64,000 nt of DNA, from the NCBI RefSeq assembly GCF_004323185.1, contig NZ_NAPS01000002.1, positions 520,336 to 584,335 on the forward strand, given 5' to 3'. Each line of letters opens with the position of its first letter. Positions within the stretch are counted from its first letter, which is position 1. Source of the DNA: Westiellopsis prolifica IICB1 (GTDB lineage: Bacteria > Cyanobacteriota > Cyanobacteriia > Cyanobacteriales > Nostocaceae). Of the stretch, positions 37,252-46,286 are shown in pieces. Under the pieces are notes generated by a model. That model did no database searches and was not told the origin of the DNA. It saw only the letters and a list, made by a program, of their open reading frames with translations. The position numbers were made by a program, and so were the translations under genes.

Positions 37252-40200
37252 ATGATTAATATCACTGGTAATGAACTTCAGTATCGGGGAATTAACCGAA
37301 CAGTATGTATCGGTTTAGGTGGGACTGGACGTGATGTATTGATGCGAATTAGACGGTTAATCGTAGATAGATATGGAGATTTAAATAACTTACCAATTGT
37401 CAGTTTTGTTCACATCGATACTGATAAAGCAGCAACTCAAGTAACTGGTATTCGTACAGGAAGTATTTATCATGGTGTTGATCTCAGCTTTACAGAAGCA
37501 GAAAAGGTCAGCGCCACTATGTCTACTAGCGAAGTTACTATGTTTGTACAAGGACTAGAACGGCGCTCTGAGTACACCCGTCATGGTCCCTATGACCACA
37601 TTGGAATGTGGTTTCCCCAACAGTTAATTAGAAATATTAAAGCTGTAGAAGAAGGTGCTAAAGGTATTAGACCAGTAGGAAGATTAGCATTTTTTCATAA
37701 TTATCAAAAAATTACTACAGCAATTGAAACAGCAGAAAGACGTACTAGAGGACATGATCCAATATTACTAAGAACAGGTTTAAGAATTGAACCGGGACTA
37801 AATATTTTTGTTGTGGGTTCTCTGTGTGGTGGTACAGGGAGCGGTATGTTTTTAGATGTTGCTTATAGTCTTAGACATCTTTATGTAAATCAAAATGTAC
37901 AGATTGTCGGCTATTTAATAATTAGTCCACAATTATACGGCAATACTCCTAGCATGAGTGCTAATACTTATGCTGCTCTTAAAGAGCTAAATTATTATAG
38001 TATTCCCAGCACAACATTTGAAGCTTGTTATGATATTCAAAATCTAGTTTTTATTCGAGAACGTCGTCCAGCCTTTGACTATGCTTATTTAGTTTCTCAT
38101 CAAACTGGAGGTGAATATCAAATTCTCACCCAAGGTAAGTTGTGCAATGTCATTGCTCACAAAATAGCTTTAGATTTTTCTGGAGAATTAGCACCGATAG
38201 TTAAAGGAAATCGAGATAATTTTTTGCAGCATTTAATTCAGTGGGACAAGCACCCTCGCCCAAATAGTCAGCGTTATTTAACTTTTGGATTATCAGCAAT
38301 TTATTTTCCTCGCGATACTATTGTGCAAATTGCTCTAACTCATGTGAGTTTACAACTAGTAAAATTCTGGTTAACTGGTGAAGGTCAAAGTCCAGATCCT
38401 GTGACTTTACTAGAAAGATTTATTTTTCAATATCGCTGGCACAGTGATCTAGCAAAAAAAGATGGTATAGTTACTAGACTGACAGAGTCAGTGCAAGAAT
38501 CAAACAAGAGTTTTATTAACGCAATCTCCGCATGGAGAACTAAATTAGAAAAGTTAATTAGTAATTGTCAAAATCGAGATGATCGCGATAGTGTTCGTCA
38601 GCAATTAGCAAGGGAATTTCGTGAACAATTTCGCAAAATTCAACCAGGTGAAACTGAGAGTAGCAGAGGAATTTGGTTGACAAGATTATTACATATTACT
38701 CCAAATATTACTAAAGAATTACAGTCAAATATTGACGATTTTATTATTCAGTTACTCACACCCAGCGATCCTAACTTTTCAATTAAAAATAGTCGTGACT
38801 GGCTAGATATTTTGCAATATGAACTGAGTAATTATCTCCAGAATATCCAAGAAGAAATGATGGGGTTTAATGGATGGAAAACTCTTGAAGATATAGAGAG
38901 AAAGTGGCGCAATGCAGAACAGGTAATAGAAGATATTGAACAAAAACCTAGTATTCCTTTTATTAGTAATAAAAATCACCAAGTCCATTTAGAAGCAAAA
39001 AAAGTCATCAAAGAAATTTGCGATTTAATCAAACAAAACTTTGATTTTGCAGTCCTTCAGGAAGCTTTGCAAATTGTCACTAATTTGGAAAAACACGTTC
39101 AAGAAAGAATTACCTTACTTGCTGCGTTTCATAGCTTGGTAGAAAGTTTGCAAAATATTTATGAAAAACAAGAAAGAGATTTAAAACAACTAAATTTTGA
39201 TGAGATGAGCGGTGAAGCTATCTTTGATAGTGAAGATGTTGAACTTTGTTATCAAACAATGTTACCAAAAGACGATTTTCGTCGTCAGCTGGTGTTAGCA
39301 AGCGCAGAAATTACTGAAGTAACCGGAAAAGGACAGAGTTTAGCAAGTTTTATTGATCGCGATCGCGCAGTAGCACTGCAACTTCAAAAAGAAATCGATG
39401 TCAATGTTGATAAATTATTTGCTCCTCGTTGTAACAATATTGTTAACTCCGTAATCAAGCGGTTCATGCAAAATTATTCGATTTCTGCACGTTCAACTCG
39501 TTTAGCACAAATTATGCAGGAAGCTGAACCACTGCTGAGTCTAAATTTAAGTGATCCTTACTTTCGTGATGATCCTGCTAAAAGTAGTCAACTTATAGGG
39601 TTTAAAGATGTAGATGAACTAGAAGTACAACAATTTAAAATTTTATTGGGGAAAGATTTGGGAATTACTGGTGACAAATTTAAACCCACCCAATCTGATG
39701 ATGAAATTTTAATTGTGAATGAGTACGCCGGTTTTCCTCTAAGGTTGATTAGCAGTCTGGAAAACATGAGAAATCCATACTTGCGCGAACTTAATTCTCC
39801 TACTTCTTTTCTCCATAATGATTCTCGAATTTCTTTCCCTGATATTGTCCCCCCTGATGTCAGAATTATTGAACAACTAGAGGATGTTTTTTATCCTGCT
39901 CTTGCTTTTGAATTATTACAAGAAAACCAGGAAAATCATGAATTAGAGTTTCAATATTACGATAGTTTGCGCGATATTTATAATACTGCATCTTTGAGTC
40001 CAGAATGGAGCCAAGCACTAGAAGAACTTGCTAACCGCAAGGACATAAGTACAGAGTTGCATAAACGTTTGGATAATGAAATTTCTCAGATAGCAAAAGA
40101 ACCTCAACTTTGGGAAAGTGAATACTTACCGAAGTTGCGAGAGTTTGTCAAAAAAATTGATGAATTACCAGAAGACAGTCCAAATTATCCTTATAAAGCA

Positions 40201-40506
40201 ACAGTTGTAGGAACACTCAATAGCAGCGATCCCAATGCAAAAGAGGGAATTATTATTCGCTTTCGGAAAAAAATGGATGAGCGATTTAACTCTACTGTAC
40301 AGCGAAATTTTCCACCTACAAATACCATAAATCAGAAAGCTATACCTGGTGAAATAGTTATTGATCCACCTGGAGATTTCAACGATAATAGAGCAAAAAG
40401 ACGTTCCGAACTAGAGAAATTAAAGCAGGATTTAGAAGAAGGATTTTTAACCACAGAGGAGTACGAAAGAGAACGGCAAAGAATATTTACCAAATATCCA
40501 CTGTAA
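37252..40506 (+). CDS. Tubulin/FtsZ-like GTPase (Tubulin_2 family)
   Basis: 1,084 residues. The N-terminal 400 residues look like a tubulin/FtsZ fold: VCIGLGGTGRDVLMRIRRL (nucleotide-binding loop 1), VSFVHIDTD, and the signature GSLCGGTGSGMFLDVAYSL with GGTGSG at 193-198, the counterpart of GGGTGTG. A long, charged, mostly helical C-terminal region of unknown fold follows, ending in LEKLKQDLEEGFLTTEEYE, a SHOCT-like tail. It resembles the FtsZ-like families proposed for membrane remodelling together with vWA and OmpA-type partners, and exactly such partners flank it here. GTPase activity and filament formation are inferred, not shown. Confidence 0.82.
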   Translation: MINITGNELQYRGINRTVCIGLGGTGRDVLMRIRRLIVDRYGDLNNLPIVSFVHIDTDKAATQVTGIRTGSIYHGVDLSFTEAEKVSATMSTSEVTMFVQGLERRSEYTRHGPYDHIGMWFPQQLIRNIKAVEEGAKGIRPVGRLAFFHNYQKITTAIETAERRTRGHDPILLRTGLRIEPGLNIFVVGSLCGGTGSGMFLDVAYSLRHLYVNQNVQIVGYLIISPQLYGNTPSMSANTYAALKELNYYSIPSTTFEACYDIQNLVFIRERRPAFDYAYLVSHQTGGEYQILTQGKLCNVIAHKIALDFSGELAPIVKGNRDNFLQHLIQWDKHPRPNSQRYLTFGLSAIYFPRDTIVQIALTHVSLQLVKFWLTGEGQSPDPVTLLERFIFQYRWHSDLAKKDGIVTRLTESVQESNKSFINAISAWRTKLEKLISNCQNRDDRDSVRQQLAREFREQFRKIQPGETESSRGIWLTRLLHITPNITKELQSNIDDFIIQLLTPSDPNFSIKNSRDWLDILQYELSNYLQNIQEEMMGFNGWKTLEDIERKWRNAEQVIEDIEQKPSIPFISNKNHQVHLEAKKVIKEICDLIKQNFDFAVLQEALQIVTNLEKHVQERITLLAAFHSLVESLQNIYEKQERDLKQLNFDEMSGEAIFDSEDVELCYQTMLPKDDFRRQLVLASAEITEVTGKGQSLASFIDRDRAVALQLQKEIDVNVDKLFAPRCNNIVNSVIKRFMQNYSISARSTRLAQIMQEAEPLLSLNLSDPYFRDDPAKSSQLIGFKDVDELEVQQFKILLGKDLGITGDKFKPTQSDDEILIVNEYAGFPLRLISSLENMRNPYLRELNSPTSFLHNDSRISFPDIVPPDVRIIEQLEDVFYPALAFELLQENQENHELEFQYYDSLRDIYNTASLSPEWSQALEELANRKDISTELHKRLDNEISQIAKEPQLWESEYLPKLREFVKKIDELPEDSPNYPYKATVVGTLNSSDPNAKEGIIIRFRKKMDERFNSTVQRNFPPTNTINQKAIPGEIVIDPPGDFNDNRAKRRSELEKLKQDLEEGFLTTEEYERERQRIFTKYPL

Positions 40507-40611
40507 TATCATAGATATCAAAATATCTAAATTTCCTGTCTTTTTTATGTTGATGGAGTTTATTGATCTGTCAATGCTATCTATATAGTTGCAACCTAAC
40601 AAAGTTTTTTC

Positions 40612-42258
40612 ATGCCACCAATACCCATTCCCCTAATCATTCTATCTTTCATCTTAGTTATTTTACCCTGTGTATTTGCTGTAGTTTTACGAATTACTCT
40701 TTATAAGCATCTAATTTTTTTAGAACAGCGACTTAGAAGATTAATTAATAGACAGGAACGTGGACAACAACCGAAAATTATTGAAGATTTAGAAAGAAGA
40801 TTTTTACATGCAAGTAAAAATCTAGACCATGTCAATACTACCGCATTAATTGAAGATGCTTATAGTCGAGAAAAAATAGGTTCCATTACTTGCGAACAAA
40901 TCGATTATTTATGTCGAACTTTGCCAAACTTACTACTAGCTTTTGGTTTATTTGGCACTTTTGTGGGTATTACATTTAATTTATATACCCTTGGTGAAAC
41001 AATTAATCAAAGTAATGCTAGTAATATCAGTACCTTGGTTGCAGAATTAGAGAAACCACTCCAAGGTATGAGTATAGCTTTTGTTAGTAGTTTGATAGCT
41101 TTATGTTTTAGCGCTTTACTAACAGTCATAAATTTATCTCTAAATACAAGTTTATTAAAATACCGCTTAATTAGCTGCTTAGAAGATTATCTAGATAATA
41201 TTTATCAACCTCAAGTCCAGGGTGACACTCGTCTTGATAAAATTGTGAATAAAATGGTGTCCCAACAGGAAAGATTCTTAGCTAATTTTGGTAATACTGT
41301 TCGCACAGCAGTAGAAACATCTTTAGGAAAAGTAACACAGCAAATAGCAGATAGTAATAAAGAGGTTGCTGATTTAGCTAGACAAGTATATGAAAGTTTT
41401 ACACAATCTGCTGGAACCATATCTGCTGCTGCGAATGAGTTTAAGTTCACCATTGAAGAATTAAATCAAAAAGCAGAGATATTTAAACAAGCTGCTGATA
41501 CTTTTGATCAAAGTCAGTTTCCTGCAAAATTATCAGAAGCTACAGCAGATTTAGCTACTATACAGGAAAAATTTTATGATTCTACCGCTAGTTTAGCCGA
41601 AGCAACAACAGTTATAGCTACGGTAGTAAAAGAGGTTCAGCGTTGTAGTCAAGAGTTAATTAATCTAGGTGCAGAAATTAAAGAGATTAATACAACTTCT
41701 GTACAAATGTTAAAGTTGCATCAAAATAATCAGCAATCTCTGAGTGAGATTATTCCACAACTGAAACAAGGAGCAACTAGTTTTTCAAAAGCTGTTAACA
41801 AACTGGATAAATTAGAACAAAGAATTACTAATGATGCAGAGAGTTTAGAAAAACTCATAGAAAATGTGAAAACCTATACTCAGCAAGTCAATTCAGCAAT
41901 AGAAATTACAGGCGATCGCTTGATTTCTAATTTATCCCAACAACTAGGTACAAACCAAAAACAAATCCAAACTGTAATTGCTAATTTAGAAGGATACGCC
42001 AATCAATTAAGTGTAAAGTTTGACACGCTCACTTTAGACATGGTGCAGTTAATTAAAGACAATAACGCAGGTTATCAAACAGTAGGAACCAGGCTCATAG
42101 AAGGTGTAAACAAGCAAACTATACAGGTTACAAGAAGTATAGAAGAATGTATTAAAAATCTTAACGATACTAAATTTGAAATTTACAGACTGAGACAAAA
42201 TTTGGAAAATTTTCCAGAAAAAGCACCAGATACATTAGATGGCTTGAATAAATTTTAA
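40612..42258 (+). CDS. MotA/TolQ/ZorA-like channel subunit with long coiled-coil tail
   Basis: 548 residues. Hydrophobic segments lie at about 4-29 (PLIILSFILVILPCVFAVVL), 103-127 (LLAFGLFGTFVGITFNLYTL) and 145-170 (MSIAFVSSLIALCFSALLTV). The last two match the paired helices of MotA/TolQ/ExbB/ZorA, including the FGTFVGI motif. From about 190 to the end runs a long coiled-coil region, as in ZorA, whose tail projects into the cytoplasm. It is followed 17 bp later by a MotB/ZorB-like gene, so the two probably form an ion-conducting stator. Confidence 0.78.
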   Translation: MPPIPIPLIILSFILVILPCVFAVVLRITLYKHLIFLEQRLRRLINRQERGQQPKIIEDLERRFLHASKNLDHVNTTALIEDAYSREKIGSITCEQIDYLCRTLPNLLLAFGLFGTFVGITFNLYTLGETINQSNASNISTLVAELEKPLQGMSIAFVSSLIALCFSALLTVINLSLNTSLLKYRLISCLEDYLDNIYQPQVQGDTRLDKIVNKMVSQQERFLANFGNTVRTAVETSLGKVTQQIADSNKEVADLARQVYESFTQSAGTISAAANEFKFTIEELNQKAEIFKQAADTFDQSQFPAKLSEATADLATIQEKFYDSTASLAEATTVIATVVKEVQRCSQELINLGAEIKEINTTSVQMLKLHQNNQQSLSEIIPQLKQGATSFSKAVNKLDKLEQRITNDAESLEKLIENVKTYTQQVNSAIEITGDRLISNLSQQLGTNQKQIQTVIANLEGYANQLSVKFDTLTLDMVQLIKDNNAGYQTVGTRLIEGVNKQTIQVTRSIEECIKNLNDTKFEIYRLRQNLENFPEKAPDTLDGLNKF

Positions 42259-42275
42259 AATAAAATTTTTAGTTT

Positions 42276-42944
42276 ATGTCTAAGCGATCGCGACCTTTTA
42301 ATGAACATGAAGACCTCAATATTTGGCAAGCATTTACAGACCTCATGTCTAATGCTTTCATGATACTTTTATTGTTACTATTAATAATTAGTGTTAAATA
42401 TACAATATCACAAATATCAAATAAGAAAGATACGGCAACAGGTAGACCACCAATTTTTTTAATCAAAGACGAAAATTACAGATTTGAGCCTGGTAGCGCG
42501 GCAATTCCTCCAGATATGCTCAATTATATTATTAATAAAATTGTGCCTGGTATTGAAAAAACAACAAGAGATTACAATATCGATACTGTAGAAATTATTG
42601 GTCATACTGATGAGCAATCTATTGGAAACGGTATAGCCAGTAATCTAGACAATAATTTAGAAGCATTTGCTAGTGATAAAGGTGCTGTCGTCGCCCTGAA
42701 ACCAGGATCTAATGCTGATTTAGGGTTAATGCGTTCTTTAGCAGTAGTCAAAGAACTCTTGAAAATTCAAAAACAAAAAGGTCGCATGTCAGGAATTAAA
42801 TTTCGTGCCTACTCAGCAGCACAATTAATATTACCAAACGGAGAATTTGCCCCTGTTCCCAAGGGAGTGCGTCAACCAGAAGCAACACGACGACGCATTG
42901 AATTTCGCTTTACTCGCTTAGGTGAAGTGCAAGAACTTAATTGA
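42276..42944 (+). CDS. MotB/ZorB/OmpA-like stator subunit
   Basis: 222 residues. A short cytoplasmic N-terminus leads into one transmembrane helix, IWQAFTDLMSNAFMILLLL, whose Asp22 sits where MotB, TolR and ZorB keep their ion-carrying Asp. The C-terminal half is an OmpA/MotB peptidoglycan-binding domain: YRFEPGSAAIPP, EIIGHTDEQSIG, LGLMRSLAVVKELL and a terminal RRRIEFRF. It should anchor the stator to the cell wall. Last gene of the four-gene operon. Size and layout fit ZorB-like proteins better than flagellar MotB, and cyanobacteria have no flagella. Confidence 0.8.
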   Translation: MSKRSRPFNEHEDLNIWQAFTDLMSNAFMILLLLLLIISVKYTISQISNKKDTATGRPPIFLIKDENYRFEPGSAAIPPDMLNYIINKIVPGIEKTTRDYNIDTVEIIGHTDEQSIGNGIASNLDNNLEAFASDKGAVVALKPGSNADLGLMRSLAVVKELLKIQKQKGRMSGIKFRAYSAAQLILPNGEFAPVPKGVRQPEATRRRIEFRFTRLGEVQELN

Positions 42945-43202
42945 ACATAGGGATTGGGAATTATCCGTCATGAGCCGCACTCGTGTACCGGAATTAACTT
43001 CGCAGTAAATCCGTAGCCCTCTGTATCCATACGCTAGATACATAGCCGCTACGCACCTACTGGTGTTTACTTATGACCATTGATACCTGAGAAATGATCA
43101 CCGGGGATTCTTTAAAAACAGTTTCAATTTCCGAAACGAAGGTGACAAAAGCTGTAGGAAGAGAGTAGCTTATTTGATAATAACAAGCGGCACTCAGCAG
43201 CT

Positions 43203-44153
43203 ATGGTAAAAGAATTAGCAATCCGCACCAATGGACTGACGAAGCAATTTGACAGGCACGTTGCCGTTAATAATGTTGATTTAGAAATTTATACAGGTGA
43301 GGTATATGGCTTAATCGGCCCCAATGGTGCAGGTAAAACAACTCTCATTCGGATGTTAGCAGCAGCAGAAGAACCGACTACGGGTGAGATTTATATTAAT
43401 GGCGATCGCTTCTTACGTGACCAAAGTAACCCTACTCTTAAGCGTCGTCTTGGTTACTTACCTGATGACTATCCTCTATATGAGGAACTGACAGTCTGGG
43501 ACTACCTAGATTATTTTGCCCGTTTGTATCGTTTGCGAGAACCACGCCGGACAAAACGTCTGCATGAGGTTTTAGAACTAATACAACTGGGGAATAAACG
43601 CAATAGCTTGATTTCCACTTTGTCACGGGGGATGAAACAGCGCCTCAGTTTGGCGCGCACAATCATTCATGAACCAATTTTGCTGCTGTTAGATGAACCT
43701 GTTTCAGGACTCGATCCAATTGCGAGGATGCAGTTTCGAGAAATCATCAAAGTCTTGCAAGAAGCGGGAATGACAATCTTAATTTCTTCCCATGTTCTCA
43801 GCGATTTGGCAGAATTATGTACTTCGGTGGGAATCATGGAACTTGGTTATTTAGTAGAAAGTGCATCACTACAACAACTCTATCAACGTCTTGCCCGTCA
43901 ACAAATTGTCATCTCAACTTTAGGAAAGCAAGAGGAACTGTTAGCAGAACTTAAGAATAATGCTTTTGTGGAAGAGTGGGAAGTCATTAGTGCTAAAAAT
44001 AGCGTGCGGGTGAATTTTTCTGGTAAGCAGGAAGACTGTGCTAACTTGTTGCGATCGCTCATCCAAGCTGACATTCCGATTAGCGAATTTCATTGCACCC
44101 AAGAAGACCTAGAAACTATTTTCCTCAAGCTTGGTCATAAACAAGCATCTTAG
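43203..44153 (+). CDS. ABC transporter ATP-binding protein
   Basis: A 316-residue ABC ATPase: Walker A GPNGAGKTT (about 39-47), signature LSRGMKQRLSLA (about 140-151), Walker B ILLLLDEPVSGLDP, H-loop in ISSHVLSD, and a C-terminal extension of about 90 residues typical of ABC-2 exporters. The two large permease genes downstream (44263 and 46287) are its likely partners. The substrate is not evident. The 258-bp gap upstream contains a repeat-like stretch near 43010-43070 and separates it from the stator operon. Confidence 0.88.
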   Translation: MVKELAIRTNGLTKQFDRHVAVNNVDLEIYTGEVYGLIGPNGAGKTTLIRMLAAAEEPTTGEIYINGDRFLRDQSNPTLKRRLGYLPDDYPLYEELTVWDYLDYFARLYRLREPRRTKRLHEVLELIQLGNKRNSLISTLSRGMKQRLSLARTIIHEPILLLLDEPVSGLDPIARMQFREIIKVLQEAGMTILISSHVLSDLAELCTSVGIMELGYLVESASLQQLYQRLARQQIVISTLGKQEELLAELKNNAFVEEWEVISAKNSVRVNFSGKQEDCANLLRSLIQADIPISEFHCTQEDLETIFLKLGHKQAS

Positions 44154-44262
44154 TCAAGGGTCAATTGTCAATAGTCAATTGTTACTCTCCACATATCCCC
44201 CGTCCCCCTTGTCCCCCTTCCAATCCCTGATCCCCAACCCCCAACCTTGGAGTTTTTCACCT

Positions 44263-46176
44263 ATGTTGCTCAATTTTATGGATAGAATAGGCGACTGGAA
44301 CCCGCAATTATTGCGGGAAATTAAAGGTCGTCTCAAAGTTTTCCCTGTGGCGATCGCCTGTATTACATCTTTAATTGGTCAGTTGATATTGTTCCTGTAT
44401 CAATTGCGGGAGATACCAGGCGAAAAATATCAAATGTCAGGTACTTATTGCCGCTTAGGAGAAGTTTACAAACAACAAGTAAACGATATTTACCCACAGA
44501 TTAGCAAACTGCAACAACAATTATCTTGGCTAAACAAATCTAAAAATTATGATGCGTCAGCAGTTCAATCTTTAACACAACAAATAGACCAACTTAAGGC
44601 TCAAGAAAAAAATATTAATAATATTTTGTACAATAAGTACTGCCCTCTTGAGCAAATTAATATGCAGCAGTGGTGGCGAGATCACTGGGAATATATATTC
44701 CTATCACTGACTGTCATTTTTATTTTCACACTATTAGTTGCGGGTACTTATTTACTGATTAATAACTTAGCTCAAGAAGAAAATCGCGGTACATTAAATT
44801 TTTTGCGTCTTAGCCCCCAGTCAGAAACAAGTATTTTGACTGGTAAAATGTTGGGAGTTCCAATATTAATTTATCTGGCAGTTGTAGTCGCAATACCTTT
44901 TCATTTATTAGCAGGTCGTGCTGCTAATATTGCCTTTAGTCACATTTTGAGTTTTTATGTCATTTTAGGTGCTAGTTGCTTTTTCTTCTATAGTACCGCA
45001 CTATTATTTGGCTTTGTTAGTCGTTTATTCAGTGGATTTCAGCCTTGGTTGGGTAGTGGCGCAGTTCTCATTTTCTTGTTTGTGACAATGCAACTTGCAT
45101 CTTCTGGACCATATTTAGATAATGCAGCTGCTTGGTTAAGACTTTTCAGTCCCTTTGATATGACGGCTTATTTATTCCCCAATTTGTTCCGTAGATATAA
45201 TTGGGAATTACTGGAACAAATACAATTTTTCTACCTACCTGTTGGAAAAAGCCTTCTTTGTTTAGTGGGTTTAAATATAGTCAATTATGGTTTGTGGAGT
45301 TATTGGGTTTGGTATGGTTTAAAGCGCCGCTTTCGTAACCCAAACTCTCCAATGCTAAGTAAGGGACAAAGTTATTTGCTTGTTGCTTATTTGCAACTTA
45401 TTCTTTGGGGGTTCACTCTCCAGTATTTCAAAAATTATCGTCATTACTACTCCAATGGAAATCCTGCTCCTGCTTATTACGATTTCAACTATCAAGTAAC
45501 GCAAAACTTTGGCTTGATAATGTTTTTTAACTTGCTGTTACTGTTTGGTTTAATGACAATTCTCTCACCACATCGGCAAGCAATTCAAGATTGGGCTAGA
45601 TATCGACATCAAAAAATTTCCCAACGTAAAGGATTTTGGCAAAATTCTTTATTACAAGATTTAATCTGGGGTGAAAAAAGTCCAGCAATAGTCACAATCG
45701 CAATCAATCTTGTGATTGTGAGTCTTCCATTAGTAACTTGGATTTTAGTTGCACTTTCTTTGCAGACGAATCATAACAATAGCTTAAATTGGCTAGTTAA
45801 CGAAGTTGGTCGCTTCAAAGCAATTTTAGGTGTAGTTTTGTTTATCTGTATGATGATGATCTACGCCACAATCGCGCAAATCATCCTATTGATGAAAACT
45901 TCCAAACGTGCGGTTTGGGCAATTGGAACTGTCGCTACAGTGATGTTTTTACCGCCCATGTTTTTAGGAATGTTGAGTCTGAATCCAGATAAAAATTCTA
46001 CGTTATGGTTGCTTTCAAGTTTTCCTTGGGCAGGGTTAGAATATACGACGAGTACAACTGTTTTTATCGCTCTTTTGAGTGAGTTGAGTATTTTAGGATT
46101 GTTAAACTTACAGTTGAAACGTCAAATAAAAATAGCAGGAGAATCTGCTACTAAAGCTTTGCTAACAAAAAGCTAA
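44263..46176 (+). CDS. ABC-2 type transporter permease (copy 1)
   Basis: 637 residues from ATG 44263 (MLLNFMDRIGDWNPQLLREI). The frame is open upstream, but that part is translated from STRR-like CCCC-rich DNA and is not credible. About 12 hydrophobic segments; the motif RGTLNFLRLSPQSETSI after the second hydrophobic segment, then GKMLGVPILIYL, is typical of this large cyanobacterial ABC permease group. A Gln-rich periplasmic loop with a coiled coil (ISKLQQQLSWL) distinguishes it from copy 2. It probably forms an exporter with the preceding ATPase. Confidence 0.83.
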   Translation: MLLNFMDRIGDWNPQLLREIKGRLKVFPVAIACITSLIGQLILFLYQLREIPGEKYQMSGTYCRLGEVYKQQVNDIYPQISKLQQQLSWLNKSKNYDASAVQSLTQQIDQLKAQEKNINNILYNKYCPLEQINMQQWWRDHWEYIFLSLTVIFIFTLLVAGTYLLINNLAQEENRGTLNFLRLSPQSETSILTGKMLGVPILIYLAVVVAIPFHLLAGRAANIAFSHILSFYVILGASCFFFYSTALLFGFVSRLFSGFQPWLGSGAVLIFLFVTMQLASSGPYLDNAAAWLRLFSPFDMTAYLFPNLFRRYNWELLEQIQFFYLPVGKSLLCLVGLNIVNYGLWSYWVWYGLKRRFRNPNSPMLSKGQSYLLVAYLQLILWGFTLQYFKNYRHYYSNGNPAPAYYDFNYQVTQNFGLIMFFNLLLLFGLMTILSPHRQAIQDWARYRHQKISQRKGFWQNSLLQDLIWGEKSPAIVTIAINLVIVSLPLVTWILVALSLQTNHNNSLNWLVNEVGRFKAILGVVLFICMMMIYATIAQIILLMKTSKRAVWAIGTVATVMFLPPMFLGMLSLNPDKNSTLWLLSSFPWAGLEYTTSTTVFIALLSELSILGLLNLQLKRQIKIAGESATKALLTKS

Positions 46177-46182
46177 GGCGAA

Positions 46183-46239
46183 GTTTGTAGTAAGGACTTT
46201 AGTTCTAAAGATTTAAGCGCTAAAGCGCTTACTACGAAC
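46183..46239. repeat. Composite hairpin repeat between the permease genes
   Basis: Outer arms GTTTGTAGTAAG (46183-46194) and CTTACTACGAAC (46228-46239) enclose smaller hairpins, including AAGCGCTAAAGCGCTT. It is a typical dispersed cyanobacterial palindromic repeat, 7 bp after the first permease gene. Confidence 0.75.
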
Positions 46240-46286
46240 TGGAAAAATTGACTTAACAAAATACACTTTAATTCGAGAGTGTCGCC

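Noticed and set aside
36073-42944. Canonical Zorya system
   Set aside because: The A/B-like stator pair is present, but zorC, zorD or zorE are not; the partners are a tubulin-like and a vWA protein. The PLD-helicase 20 kb away belongs to another locus.
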